Below are positions 6,903-15,426 of a stretch of DNA of 26,730 bases, piece by piece. The position numbers were made by a program, and so were the translations under genes. Source of the DNA: an uncultured Kiritimatiellota bacterium (GTDB lineage: Bacteria; Verrucomicrobiota; Kiritimatiellia; RFP12; UBA1067); NCBI GenBank assembly GCA_934675625.1, contig CAKURH010000053.1:1-26730 (forward strand). The letters run 5' to 3'. The notes beneath the pieces are model-generated. The model was not told the origin of the DNA. It saw only the letters and a program-made list of their open reading frames with translations, and made no database searches. The stretch's first letter is position 1. Each line of letters starts with the position of its first letter.

Positions 6903-8996
6903 ATGAAGAAACCATTGATTGTTCTGTTGCCGTTTGTCTTTGTCGGCTGCACTCCGCCGTCGGGAACAACGCCGGCGTGTCTGGCGTCGAAAGCTCCGGC
7001 TGAACTGCCGCCGCCGAAGCGTGTGCGCACGGAGCCTGTGCAGTATCTGCCGAGTGCGCTGGACGCGGCGCGGCGGACGGAGCTGGAGACGCAGCTGCCG
7101 CAGCGTCTTGCGGCGGCGACGCGGCGCTTGGCGGACGAACGGCGGCAGGTGTCCGAGACGTTCAGGGATGCACCGGACACGTCGCCGCGCGACCGTGTCG
7201 AGAAGCGGCTCCTGATGGCCGAACGGCTGGCTGCGTTCATCGGACGCGAGATATCCTTCGGCGACACGACGGGGCTGTGCCGCGCCGTGGAGGCGTTGGA
7301 CGAACTGGACGAACTGCTGCGGTATTTTGTGCTGGAGCGTGTGGCGTGGGCGACGAATCCGCTCAATCCGTCCGTGCGGGCGCACCGCCTCAACGTCAAG
7401 GACTTCGGCGCGAAGGGCGACGGCCAGGCGGATGACGCGCCGGCGTTCGAGCGAGCGTTCGCCGCCGTGCGGGCGCGAAAGGGCGCACCGTGCGTGCTGG
7501 AGGTTCCGGCGGGCGAATACCTGATAGTCGGCACGAATCCCGACTTCAAGCCGCACCTCGATTCGGGCGCGATCTCGAACTGCGTGATCGCCGGCGCGTC
7601 GCAGGAGACTGCCAAGCTCGTCCTCGGCCGCTATGACGGCGACGGCATCCGCTTCACGCGGGCCTACAACTCGACGCTGCAGGACGTTCAGCTCCACTGG
7701 AAGGAGACGCCGTTCGTCGAAGGCACGGTCGAGGAAGTCTCGAAGGAAGGGGGCTGGATCGTTGTGAAGCATCGCCCCGGCACGCTCAAGCCGAACGATC
7801 CGCGCTTTTCCCGCATCGGGCATCCGAACAGCTGCGTGCAGTTCGGCGCCGACCGCCGTCCGATCCGCAAGCCCGTCCTCTGGTACGACTACCGGTGCGA
7901 CGACCTCGGCGGCGGACGATACCGCATGCACTTCGCGCCCGAGTACGCCTCGACGAGGAAGATGGACGTCGATCTCGGCGCGACGTTCGTCTATCCCGAC
8001 CGCAACAACGCCCTCCAGGCGCTGCGCTGTCCAGGCAGCACGCTCTTCACCTATTCGCGCGTCTGGGTCCGCAACTCGCGCGCCGGGGCTTTCTCGTCTG
8101 GCTCCTGCCGCTACCCGTCGGTCATCGGCTGCCGCATCTCGCCGCTGAAGGGAGACTACAGCCTCTCGACGAATGCGGACGGCGGCTTCAGTCCAAGTGG
8201 CGTGTATCTCGCGAATTGCGATTTCACGAACATGAACGACGACGGCGTCAATTCGCACAACAAGGGCGCGACGGTCTTCGCGAAGGTCGATGACCGTACG
8301 ATCGAGCACGATCCGTTCTGGGAGCGGGAGTGGCCGGGGCTGCTGGCGGTCTTCGTGCGCTCGATGGACGGGATGTTCCTCGGGCAGGCGCGCGTCGCGT
8401 CGTGCCGCAACGAACGCCGCGACGGCGGGGTGGTCGGCGTGACGACGTTCGACCGACCGCTGCCCGCCGGACTCAAGGCGTGGGAGGACATGCCGTTTCC
8501 GAAATACAGTGCGCTCGACATTCGCGCCATCCGCCTCGGCACGAAGAAGACGCCGGACTACCCCGACCAGTTCTACCTGCCGATGAACCTGGGCACGGGC
8601 TTCGTCTGCACGGGCAACCGCTTCACGAACCTGCGCGGCGTCGCGATCCAGATCCAGTGCGCGAACGCCTACGTGGCGGACAACGTGATCGATTCGGTCT
8701 ATCGCGGCATCGAGATCTCGAACCTGCTCCACTACCAGGAGGGACCCGCTCCCTACAACCTCGTCATTCGCGGCAACGCGATCCGCCGCGTGAACCGTGG
8801 CATCCGGTCCTCCGCGATGACGGTCAACCATCCGCCGGCGAAGTCCGTGCCGTTCGCTGACGTCCTCATCGAGGGCAACGCGCTATCCGAGGTCGCCGAA
8901 CGGGCCTTCATCTTCAACAACATGGACGCCCCGGTCATCCGCGACAACACGCTCGACGGTCGCCCGCTGGGATGGCCCGATACAGCGGGGAAGTGA
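6903..8996 (+). CDS. Lipoprotein right-handed beta-helix (pectate-lyase-3-like) protein
   Basis: 697 residues. GAAAGGGAAA precedes the ATG. The N-terminus is short, hydrophobic and ends FVFVGC with C16, a plausible though imperfect lipobox, so lipid anchoring is likely. Residues 50-150 are predicted helical, rich in Leu, Arg and Glu. From about 164 the signature NVKDFGAKGDGQADDAPAF marks the start of a pectate-lyase-3-type beta-helix (GH28/PL-like fold). The later helix contains repeated short motifs (VIAGAS, GNRFTNL, ADNVIDSV, GNAIRRV, EGNALSEV, RDNTLDG) as expected for coils. Such proteins cleave or bind polyuronides or other glycans, but catalytic residues cannot be assigned by eye. Sits between the KDPG aldolase and a GH-A hydrolase in the P2 unit. 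Confidence 0.82.
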   Translation: MKKPLIVLLPFVFVGCTPPSGTTPACLASKAPAELPPPKRVRTEPVQYLPSALDAARRTELETQLPQRLAAATRRLADERRQVSETFRDAPDTSPRDRVEKRLLMAERLAAFIGREISFGDTTGLCRAVEALDELDELLRYFVLERVAWATNPLNPSVRAHRLNVKDFGAKGDGQADDAPAFERAFAAVRARKGAPCVLEVPAGEYLIVGTNPDFKPHLDSGAISNCVIAGASQETAKLVLGRYDGDGIRFTRAYNSTLQDVQLHWKETPFVEGTVEEVSKEGGWIVVKHRPGTLKPNDPRFSRIGHPNSCVQFGADRRPIRKPVLWYDYRCDDLGGGRYRMHFAPEYASTRKMDVDLGATFVYPDRNNALQALRCPGSTLFTYSRVWVRNSRAGAFSSGSCRYPSVIGCRISPLKGDYSLSTNADGGFSPSGVYLANCDFTNMNDDGVNSHNKGATVFAKVDDRTIEHDPFWEREWPGLLAVFVRSMDGMFLGQARVASCRNERRDGGVVGVTTFDRPLPAGLKAWEDMPFPKYSALDIRAIRLGTKKTPDYPDQFYLPMNLGTGFVCTGNRFTNLRGVAIQIQCANAYVADNVIDSVYRGIEISNLLHYQEGPAPYNLVIRGNAIRRVNRGIRSSAMTVNHPPAKSVPFADVLIEGNALSEVAERAFIFNNMDAPVIRDNTLDGRPLGWPDTAGK

Positions 8997-9006
8997 AGGA
9001 AGAAAT

Positions 9007-10719
9007 ATGCGACGTTCCATGAATCGGTTTTTCAGAGTGAATTTGAGCAAAGGTTTTGTCTTCAGTGTCTTGGCGCTGCTGTCCGTGGCGACGCTGTCCG
9101 CCGGCGCGGCGGACGTCACGGAGGTCACGCTGACGAAGCCGCGCATGCGGTGGCTCTGGGGCGGCTTCGGGTTCCACAACTCAGAGGCGACGATGACGCC
9201 GCTGATGTCGGACGAGTTCCGCGATCAGCGTGTGCTGAAAACCTTCCGCGAGATTGCGCCGACCTATTCGCGGGTCTTCGCGGGCTTCCACGACTGGACG
9301 CCGGCGGCGATGGACGCCTTCGCCGACTACTACGACGCGACGTTCCGACGTGCGGGGACGACACTCTACCTCGTGCCGGGACGCATGCCGGTCATCACGG
9401 ACGACTTCGACTTCAGGGGCTACTGCGAGAACGTCGCGACGCGGCTCGGCTACCTCGTCAAGGTGCGCAAGTGCGTGAAGATCCGCTACTACGCTCTCAC
9501 GAACGAGATGGCGTCCGGCCCGACATGGGGTTGGTTTTCGACGCACCGTGACGTCTACGAACGGCTGTGCCGCGAACTCTACGCGGCATTCCGGCGGCAT
9601 GGGCTCGACATCGGCCTCATGACGCCCGACTCCGCGATGCCGAAGCACATCGACGACGTCGTGTGGGCGACGCAGAAGATCAACGACATCACCGAGGTCT
9701 ACTGCTGGCACTACTACGACCGCGTGGCGAAGCCGGGCGAGGCGCGGGTCTACAACGATGTCTACGGCTACATGACGAACCTCGTCTCGCTCTGCCTCGG
9801 ACGCGAAAAGCGCATTTCACTCGGCGAGTGGGGCATGACGGGGCCGATTGTGCCGTATCGCGATGGGCACATGCGCGACGACGGGCACGGCGGCTGGCGG
9901 TGGCCGATGAGCGCGTTCGCGCGTGAGGTCGCGATCTGCCGCGCGGAGATGGGGCTCGCGGCGCTGAACGCGGGTGCGCTCAATGCGGTTAGCTGGAGCT
10001 TCGTCGACTATCCCGATCCCTTCCTGCGCGAGGACGGCGACACGTCCGAGGAGAAGACTCGCTATGACGTCGCTCGGTTTTCGGGTTGGGGACTCGACGT
10101 GCGCTACAACAAGAACGGACTCTTCCGCTGGGACGACGAGAACAGGGACTACTCGTCCTATCCAGAACTCTACACGATGGGCTACCTCGTGAAGCTCTTC
10201 CGCAAGGGGGCGCGTGTGCTGGAGCCCGTGTTTGACGATTTGGAGCTACGCGTCGGCGCGGTCACGAACCCGGATGGCTCTTGCTCGGTCGCCGTCGTCA
10301 ACTGGGGCGCGGCGAAGGCGGTGCGGATTACGAGCGAGCATCCGCTCGCGAAGCCCCTGCGCGTCTACGAATACGATTCGGCGAACCCGCCGATGAACGC
10401 CTTCAACGACCTTCAGCCGACAAAGGGCACGGTCACGGCGACGAACGCGGTCTTTGCGGCGACGCTGCCGCCACGTTCGCTGACGTTCTTCACGACGGAC
10501 TATGTTGACCGCATTCCGCCGCCCGTCACGGGTGTCCGTCTGAATGACGACGGGGCGCTCGTCTGGGACGCCGCGACCGATCCGGATCACGTCTACTACC
10601 GCGTCTACCGCGAGGGGAGGCAGATCGCCTCGACCATCGCGACGCGACTCGACGTCACGGGCCAGAAGGGCTCCTACGCCGTCCGCAGCGTCGACCGCTG
10701 GGGCAATGAGTCGGAGTGA
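9007..10719 (+). CDS. Secreted clan GH-A glycoside hydrolase with C-terminal FN3-like module
   Basis: 570 residues. The ATG at 9007 has AAGGAAG just upstream; ATG 9019 is an alternative start. A signal anchor (about residues 15-35, ending AGAA) indicates export. The barrel carries the clan GH-A pair: acid/base E167 in YYALTNEMASG and nucleophile E274 in ISLGEWGMTG. Residues 400-490 form a beta-sandwich with a conserved ANPPMNAFNDLQ segment, and residues 500-570 an FN3-like module. The exact GH family and substrate cannot be fixed by eye; GH39-, GH30- and GH51-like families share this layout. The C-terminus is strongly similar, also in DNA, to the truncated gene at 1-401, implying duplication of the hydrolase. 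Last gene of the P2 unit. Confidence 0.82.
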   Translation: MRRSMNRFFRVNLSKGFVFSVLALLSVATLSAGAADVTEVTLTKPRMRWLWGGFGFHNSEATMTPLMSDEFRDQRVLKTFREIAPTYSRVFAGFHDWTPAAMDAFADYYDATFRRAGTTLYLVPGRMPVITDDFDFRGYCENVATRLGYLVKVRKCVKIRYYALTNEMASGPTWGWFSTHRDVYERLCRELYAAFRRHGLDIGLMTPDSAMPKHIDDVVWATQKINDITEVYCWHYYDRVAKPGEARVYNDVYGYMTNLVSLCLGREKRISLGEWGMTGPIVPYRDGHMRDDGHGGWRWPMSAFAREVAICRAEMGLAALNAGALNAVSWSFVDYPDPFLREDGDTSEEKTRYDVARFSGWGLDVRYNKNGLFRWDDENRDYSSYPELYTMGYLVKLFRKGARVLEPVFDDLELRVGAVTNPDGSCSVAVVNWGAAKAVRITSEHPLAKPLRVYEYDSANPPMNAFNDLQPTKGTVTATNAVFAATLPPRSLTFFTTDYVDRIPPPVTGVRLNDDGALVWDAATDPDHVYYRVYREGRQIASTIATRLDVTGQKGSYAVRSVDRWGNESE

Positions 10720-10741
10720 TGACGTCGAGGGAACTTGGACT

Positions 10742-10808
10742 GTCCCCTTTCTCTTGCGGAAAAGGTGCCGTTTCGCGGTTGCCGTGGAAGGGGTGGGCGT
10801 GATACAAT
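10742..10808 (+). promoter_or_regulatory. Promoter P4 of the dehydroquinase-like gene
   Basis: TACAAT at 10803-10808 with extended TGA, TTGCCG at 10779-10784, and an 18-base spacer. GTCCCCTTTCTCTTGC starts at 10742, 61 bases before the -10, and matches 10 of 16 positions of the P1/P2 element. A second GTGCCGTTTCG follows at 10765. The leader is about 53 bases and ends in GGAAAAGGAGAGAA. Confidence 0.72.
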
Positions 10809-10867
10809 ACGCGCTCGTTCGTCCAGGAGAAGTCAGAACGGAGAAATCGACACGGAAAAGGAGAGAA

Positions 10868-11647
10868 ATGACGTCGTTCCTCAAGGGCATGAAACGTCCG
10901 CCGCTCGTGGACATGGTGCTGGCACCGACCATCGAGGAGATGGTCTTCCGCTTTCGCAGGGGCATTTGCGACGGCGCGGACGCATTCGGCGTCCAGCTGG
11001 ACTGGCTCGCGCGTGAACTGCGCACGGAGGCGCGGCTGCGCGAGGCGTTCGCCTATTTGGGCGACCGTCCGCTCTATGTCACGAACTACGACAAGAACTT
11101 CAGCGCGGGGATGAGCGCCGACGATCGGATGGACGAGCTGAAGCTCGCCGTTCGCTGCGGCGCGACGCTCGTGGACGTTCCCGGCGACCTTTTCGCGCCC
11201 GACCCGCTTGAGCTGACGCGCGATGCGAAGGCGATTGACCGCCAGCGGCGGGCAATCGATGCGTTCCACGCGCAGGGGGCCGAAGTGATCATGAGTTCGC
11301 ATGTCTGCAGGTTCCTGCCGGAGGCCGAGGTCGTCGAGCTGGCGCTGGAACACCAGCGGCGCGGCGCGGACATCGCCAAGTTCGTCACCTATTCGGGATC
11401 GGAGGAGGAGCTGGATGCGAACTTCCAGACGATTCGCGCGCTGAAGCGCGAACTGAAGATTCCGTTCCTCTTTCTCTCGAACGGGCCCTACTGCAAGAAG
11501 CACCGCGTTCTCGGCCCTTATTTCGGAGTCTGCATGTGGCTCTGCACGGACACCTATGCCGGTCAGGCCTTCCCCGACCAGCCGCTTCTGCGGTCGATGG
11601 CGGAACTCGTGCGCAACTGCGACCTCACGCCGAACGTCCGGGCGTGA
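10868..11647 (+). CDS. Divergent type I 3-dehydroquinate dehydratase-like protein
   Basis: 259 residues, close to E. coli AroD in length. ATG 10868 follows AAAAGGAGAG. The second half aligns well with type I dehydroquinases: H145 (VIMSSH) and Schiff-base K171 (GADIAKFV) match the catalytic H143 and K170. R213 (KKHRV) and the late GQ also match. The substrate-side residues do not: the family E-x-R-x-D reads G-V-Q-L-D near 41-45, and the FRSAKEGG loop reads TNYDKNFSAG. It probably makes a Schiff base with a related keto-acid but may not act in the shikimate pathway. It has its own P4 promoter, and no other shikimate gene is present. Its sharing of promoter type with the KDPG-aldolase unit suggests a sugar-acid role (inference). 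Confidence 0.72.
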   Translation: MTSFLKGMKRPPLVDMVLAPTIEEMVFRFRRGICDGADAFGVQLDWLARELRTEARLREAFAYLGDRPLYVTNYDKNFSAGMSADDRMDELKLAVRCGATLVDVPGDLFAPDPLELTRDAKAIDRQRRAIDAFHAQGAEVIMSSHVCRFLPEAEVVELALEHQRRGADIAKFVTYSGSEEELDANFQTIRALKRELKIPFLFLSNGPYCKKHRVLGPYFGVCMWLCTDTYAGQAFPDQPLLRSMAELVRNCDLTPNVRA

Positions 11648-12189
11648 GCGAGGAAAAACTGCGCGACAGCAGGCCCGTCGGTCTGACAGCTCTTCGCGCT
11701 TCGGAGCGGGAAGCTGCTCGCTCGGTCTCGTCGCTCAGGTTTGCGCTTCTCCCTGAAGACAATCGGCTAGCTTCAGCCTGCCGTGCCTCGGCGAGACAAC
11801 TGGTTACGGGCGAAACCTCTCCGACGCCAGCAAACCTTCGCTCCTCACTCGCGCCACTTCCCGCCCCTCCGCGCACGACCGATCCAGCGGAGTTTGTCGC
11901 GCAGAGTCGCAGAGTTCGCAGAGATTTTTCACGCTAGGAATCGCAAATTCTCGCGAAGCGGCGGCGTAAGCCGCCTTTGGCCCGGAGGAGCCGACAGTCG
12001 CGCGAGAGGACGGAGAGGATCGCCCATCGCCTCAGGGCTTTCGCTTGACGTGAAGCATTCTGCCGAGGGGAATGTCTTGTCACATCTGATAGGCTGACGT
12101 GTGGCGATGGCGGCGACTCCTCGCAGGACGGTTCGCGCGAGCTGTCGGGCCGAAGGGCCAACCGTGACAACTGTCGCGCAGAATGCGGG
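11648..12189. other. Non-coding stretch with short hairpins and a CGCAGAG array
   Basis: 542 bases without a convincing gene, between the dehydroquinase-like gene and the 3' end of the convergent regulator. It holds hairpins (11687-11715 with a TTCG-type loop; 11960-11975, GGCGGC/GCCGCC around GTAA) and a three-copy CGCAGAG array (11900-11925). Frames across it are Arg/Ser-rich, lack ribosome-binding sites and look spurious. Either hairpin might act as a weak terminator, but no T-tract of note follows the first. Confidence 0.6.
11900..11925 (+). repeat. CGCAGAG array, about 9-base period, 3 copies
   Basis: CGCAGAG units begin at 11900, 11908 and 11917 (spacings 8 and 9), followed by ATTTTT. 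The same 8/9 spacing pattern occurs at 20853-20878. Confidence 0.75.
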
Positions 12190-13338
12190 CTATTCTTCCG
12201 CTGCGGTGCTGTGGCGCTTGCGGTAGTCCCGCATGCTCATGCCGTAGGTCTTGCGGAAGAGGTTCTTGAGCACGGCGGCGTTCTTGAAGCCGCATTCTCG
12301 CGCGATGTGGATGAACTTGCGGTCGGTCAGCGTCAGCTCCCGGCAGACGGCCGCAAGCCGCGTGCGGACGAGTGCGGCATGAACGGACTCGGAGTGGAAC
12401 TCCGCGAAACGGAGCTCCAGCAGGCGGCGTGAGCAGCCGACACGCTTTGCCACGTCGTCGGCCGAGATGCCCTTGACGGCGTTTTGGGCGATGAACTCCA
12501 AGGCCGTCTGCACGAGGTGCGCCGCGGGCGGCGGCGGGCGCGTGGACGCTCGTTCGACAAGCCCGAGCGGCTTCATGAGGATGGTTCGCCGCCCGCGCTT
12601 GGCGGTTCCGTTCATCAGCGCATGGAGCGCCTTGGCCGCCGCGAAGCCCTCTCCCTCGGTGTCGGGCCGGATCGAGGAGAGTTCGGGGCGGGCAATCTGG
12701 CAGACCAGCTCGTCGTTGTCCACGCCAAGGATCGTGACCTGGTCGGGGACCTTGGCGTGGACGCTGCGGCACGCTTCGAGCGTGGCGCGCGACACGGCGT
12801 CGCAGGCGCAGAAAACGGCGGCGGGCTTGGGCAGGCCCCGGATCCAGTCCGCGAGGGACGCGCATTCGGGCGCGAAGACCTTGACGGCGTGGCCGTGCTG
12901 ACGGAGGGCGACGGCGAAGCCGCGCTCCCGCCGCGCGCTCCAGAACGCGGGCCTGGCGAAGGGCACATAGCCGTAGGCGCGGAACTTCCCGAGCGAGGAA
13001 AGGTACTTCCCCGCAGACAGGCCGATGCCGCCGTTGTCGTTCGCGACCGTCACGTCGCAGGCGCGATACGTCTCGCGTTCGCGGCGGTCGATGTCCATGA
13101 AGACGACGGGCGTGTCCCCGCGCTCGAGCCGCCGGAGAATCCCCTTGGAAAAGAAATGGGACGTGATGATGCCGTCGACGGGCTCCGACAGCTCCTTCTC
13201 GAATTCCTCCTGGGTCTGCGGCAGGCGGATGTCCCAGTCGCACCGTCCCCGGAGGAAGTTGAAGACCCCCTGCAGGCGGTTGCGTCCCGTCGCGCTGGAG
13301 AGAAGGATCTCGATGATGACTTTCCGTGTCTTGCTCAT
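12190..13338 (-). CDS. XylR-type transcriptional regulator (sugar-binding domain + AraC HTH)
   Basis: 382 residues, similar in length and layout to E. coli XylR (392). Residues 5-260 form a LacI/periplasmic-binding-type sensor domain (DGIITSHF, PVVFMDIDRR, VTVANDNGGIG, DQVTILGVDNDELVCQ, PELSSIRPD) with no N-terminal LacI helix-turn-helix. Residues 272-375 form an AraC DNA-binding domain with two helix-turn-helix units (ISADDVAKRVGCSRRLLELRF, and IHIARECGFKNAAVLKNLFRKTYGMS). The ATG is only 7 bases from a -10 box, so the mRNA is probably leaderless. It is divergent from the operon at 13492. Expected role: cytoplasmic sugar-responsive activator of neighbouring units. The ligand is unknown. Confidence 0.9.
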   Translation of the reverse strand: MSKTRKVIIEILLSSATGRNRLQGVFNFLRGRCDWDIRLPQTQEEFEKELSEPVDGIITSHFFSKGILRRLERGDTPVVFMDIDRRERETYRACDVTVANDNGGIGLSAGKYLSSLGKFRAYGYVPFARPAFWSARRERGFAVALRQHGHAVKVFAPECASLADWIRGLPKPAAVFCACDAVSRATLEACRSVHAKVPDQVTILGVDNDELVCQIARPELSSIRPDTEGEGFAAAKALHALMNGTAKRGRRTILMKPLGLVERASTRPPPPAAHLVQTALEFIAQNAVKGISADDVAKRVGCSRRLLELRFAEFHSESVHAALVRTRLAAVCRELTLTDRKFIHIARECGFKNAAVLKNLFRKTYGMSMRDYRKRHSTAAEE

Positions 13339-13354
13339 GGGCGGGAATATAGCA
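13339..13354 (-). promoter_or_regulatory. Leaderless promoter of the XylR-type regulator
   Basis: On the minus strand TGC TATATT occupies 13354-13346, with exactly 7 bases before the ATG at 13338. No Shine-Dalgarno sequence is possible. The -35 is weak (TTGTGC with a 15-base spacer at best). The spacing is identical to that of the gene at 3918. Confidence 0.65.
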
Positions 13355-13389
13355 TTATTTCGCGCGGCACAACAGGAGGAGTTTCCAAA

Positions 13390-13456
13390 ATGCCGTTTCT
13401 GTTGCGTTTGCCGTGCGGTAATTGGCTTGTCTGAAACAGGGATTTTGTGCTACACT
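13390..13456 (+). promoter_or_regulatory. Promoter P3 of the long operon, divergent from the regulator
   Basis: TACACT at 13451-13456 with extended TGC, TTGTCT at 13427-13432 within GGCTTG, and an 18-base spacer. ATGCCGTTTCTGTTGC starts 61 bases before the -10, in the same register as in P1, P2 and P4 (10 of 16 matches to P1). It lies in the 153-base divergent region with the regulator promoter, a natural site for regulator binding. Confidence 0.7.
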
Positions 13457-13491
13457 ACCCGCATCTTTGCAAGCCCAAGGATACATCAGCC

Positions 13492-15405
13492 ATGAATCAA
13501 AAAGGAATCAAGTCGTTCTGCTCGATTACACTGTTGGCGGCGACGCCCGTCCTGTTCGGGGCGGCGACGTCCGAATCGGGACTCACGCGCGTGGACGTGA
13601 CGGCGGCGGTGCGCGAAGCCGGCGACCTGCGCACGGTCACGGCCAACGTCACGCCGCGTTCGGCGGACTACGCGCTCGAAAAGGCTTTCGACGGCAAGGC
13701 CGCCGCGCAGAAGGACGGTTTTTTCTCGGATTACGACAATGCGGGAAAGACGCCGGTGAAAGACGCCTACGCGGCGGGCGGCGTCACGCTGGAGTACGCG
13801 ATTGACGCAGGGTTCGAGCCGGGCAAGGACATCGTGATCGACGGCTATTCGATCCTGTCCGTCGGTGCGCACGCCTTCAATCGCATGCCCGGCACATGGC
13901 AGTTCCAGGCCTTTGACGAAACAAGCGCCTCTTGGGTGACGCTCGATGAGCGGACGGCATATGCGGGCTGGACGGAAGTCAAAGGAACTGATGGCACGCC
14001 TGACCGGGCTGACGGGCGGTTTCGCTTCGTCAACAGCAAGTCCTATCGCAAATGCCGTTTCCTCATTACGGCGCCGTACTGGAAGACGGCGGGCGTCTGG
14101 ACGGAAGAAGAGGCGGCGGCGAACAATAAGGGCGCACTCCAGATTTCCGAGATCCAGCTGTTCGGATATGTGGCTGACAACATCGACGGCAAGGTCAACA
14201 CGGGGCTTCTGGATCTGACGGCGTTTGTCCGGGAGAGCGGCGACGAGTTCCGTGCCGTGAACTCTAACTTGAAGGCCGCCAATGATGACTTGAAGTTGGA
14301 GAACTTGTTCGACGGCGTGGGATCCAACCGGTTCTTCTCGAACTACGCGGCTTCTGTGAAACCCGCGTATGATGACGGCGGCGCATGGGTCGAATATGCG
14401 TTCGACGAGGCATTTGTGCCGAACGCGGACATTCTCGTGACAGGCTACTCGATCTCGTGCGCCACGAATTCGGACTTTTCTCATGCGCTGAAGCGGATGC
14501 CGTGCGACTGGGCGCTTCAGGGCTACGACGAGACGGCGGGCGACTGGACGACGCTTGATGCCTACCATGACTTCACGTGCTGGGAGGCGGTCGCGTGCGC
14601 GGGGACGCCGAGCCTTGGCTTCCGGTTTGATTTCCCGAACGCGGTCGCCTACCGCCGCTACCGTCTGCTGATTTCACGTCAGTATTGTGGGCGCGCGGGC
14701 ATCGATCCTGTCTCTTCGAATATCGGCGCGTTGCAGCTCTCGGAGATTCAGCTCTTCGGCTACGTGGGCACGAACATCGCGGGGACAGTCGGGCAGACGA
14801 CGACGGCACATCCGCTGAAGCTGACGGCGTGGGCGAACGTGGCCGATGTCGATGGAGGTCAGAAGCTCTCGCCTCCGTTTGCGCCCATTGCCTCGAATTC
14901 GGCTTGCACGGTGACGGTGGGGTCTGTGGGTTCGCTCGTCAACGGATTGCGGCATGATCGCTTCCTGTGTGTGCCGACAGAGATGCCGTTCGACGTCTAC
15001 TACGAGATGCCGTCGAACATGTTCCTGGCGGACAAGGACATGGTGCTGACGAACTATGTGCTGGAGGTGAACGAGGAGTTCGGGAACTACGCGGCGCGTG
15101 TGCCAAAGGCCTGGCGGCTGGAGGCGTTCGCCGACGGGCGTTGGATGGCGCTCGACCGCCGAAGCGAGGCCACGTGGTCGGAGGAGGCGTTCACGTTTGG
15201 CGAAAAGTCGTATACCGCCTACAAGGTCGTGTGCGAGATTGCGTCCGAAAAGCGGTTCTCGGCGACGCGCTATCGCTTGCGGATCAAGTCCCTTGCGGGG
15301 GCGACGGACTTCCAGCTGAGCGAACTGACGTTCAATGGCGTCTGGGGCACGGGCATCGCGAACCCGCCGCCGGCGCGCAAGGGCGTGGTGATGATTGTTC
15401 GGTGA
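13492..15405 (+). CDS. Secreted protein with three tandem F5/8C-like (galactose-binding-like) repeats
   Basis: 637 residues. ATG 13492 is chosen because it begins the signal peptide (about residues 1-25, ending FGAA); AAGGA lies 12 bases upstream. Three repeats of about 190 residues follow (roughly 33-232, 242-433, 444-620). Repeats 1 and 2 share the ending GALQ(I/L)SEIQLFGYV (214-227 and 412-425), plus FDG/FSDYDNAGK-like and LDxRTAY/LDAYHDF-like segments. Repeat 3 is more divergent (DFQLSELTFNGVWG). Such discoidin-like modules bind carbohydrates. No catalytic domain is seen. First gene of the P3 operon, so perhaps a surface or periplasmic glycan-binding partner for the hydrolases. F5/8C is a fold-level inference. 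Confidence 0.7.
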   Translation: MNQKGIKSFCSITLLAATPVLFGAATSESGLTRVDVTAAVREAGDLRTVTANVTPRSADYALEKAFDGKAAAQKDGFFSDYDNAGKTPVKDAYAAGGVTLEYAIDAGFEPGKDIVIDGYSILSVGAHAFNRMPGTWQFQAFDETSASWVTLDERTAYAGWTEVKGTDGTPDRADGRFRFVNSKSYRKCRFLITAPYWKTAGVWTEEEAAANNKGALQISEIQLFGYVADNIDGKVNTGLLDLTAFVRESGDEFRAVNSNLKAANDDLKLENLFDGVGSNRFFSNYAASVKPAYDDGGAWVEYAFDEAFVPNADILVTGYSISCATNSDFSHALKRMPCDWALQGYDETAGDWTTLDAYHDFTCWEAVACAGTPSLGFRFDFPNAVAYRRYRLLISRQYCGRAGIDPVSSNIGALQLSEIQLFGYVGTNIAGTVGQTTTAHPLKLTAWANVADVDGGQKLSPPFAPIASNSACTVTVGSVGSLVNGLRHDRFLCVPTEMPFDVYYEMPSNMFLADKDMVLTNYVLEVNEEFGNYAARVPKAWRLEAFADGRWMALDRRSEATWSEEAFTFGEKSYTAYKVVCEIASEKRFSATRYRLRIKSLAGATDFQLSELTFNGVWGTGIANPPPARKGVVMIVR

Positions 15406-15426
15406 CGGAACGGAGGTTCGGACGAA

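Noticed and set aside
5898..8831. 977-residue minus-strand frame
   Set aside because: Spans two genes with recognised plus-strand products; the composition is that of a GC-skewed antisense frame.
11900..11925. CGCAGAG array as a CRISPR
   Set aside because: Units are 7 bases with 1-2 base gaps; there are no spacers and no cas genes.
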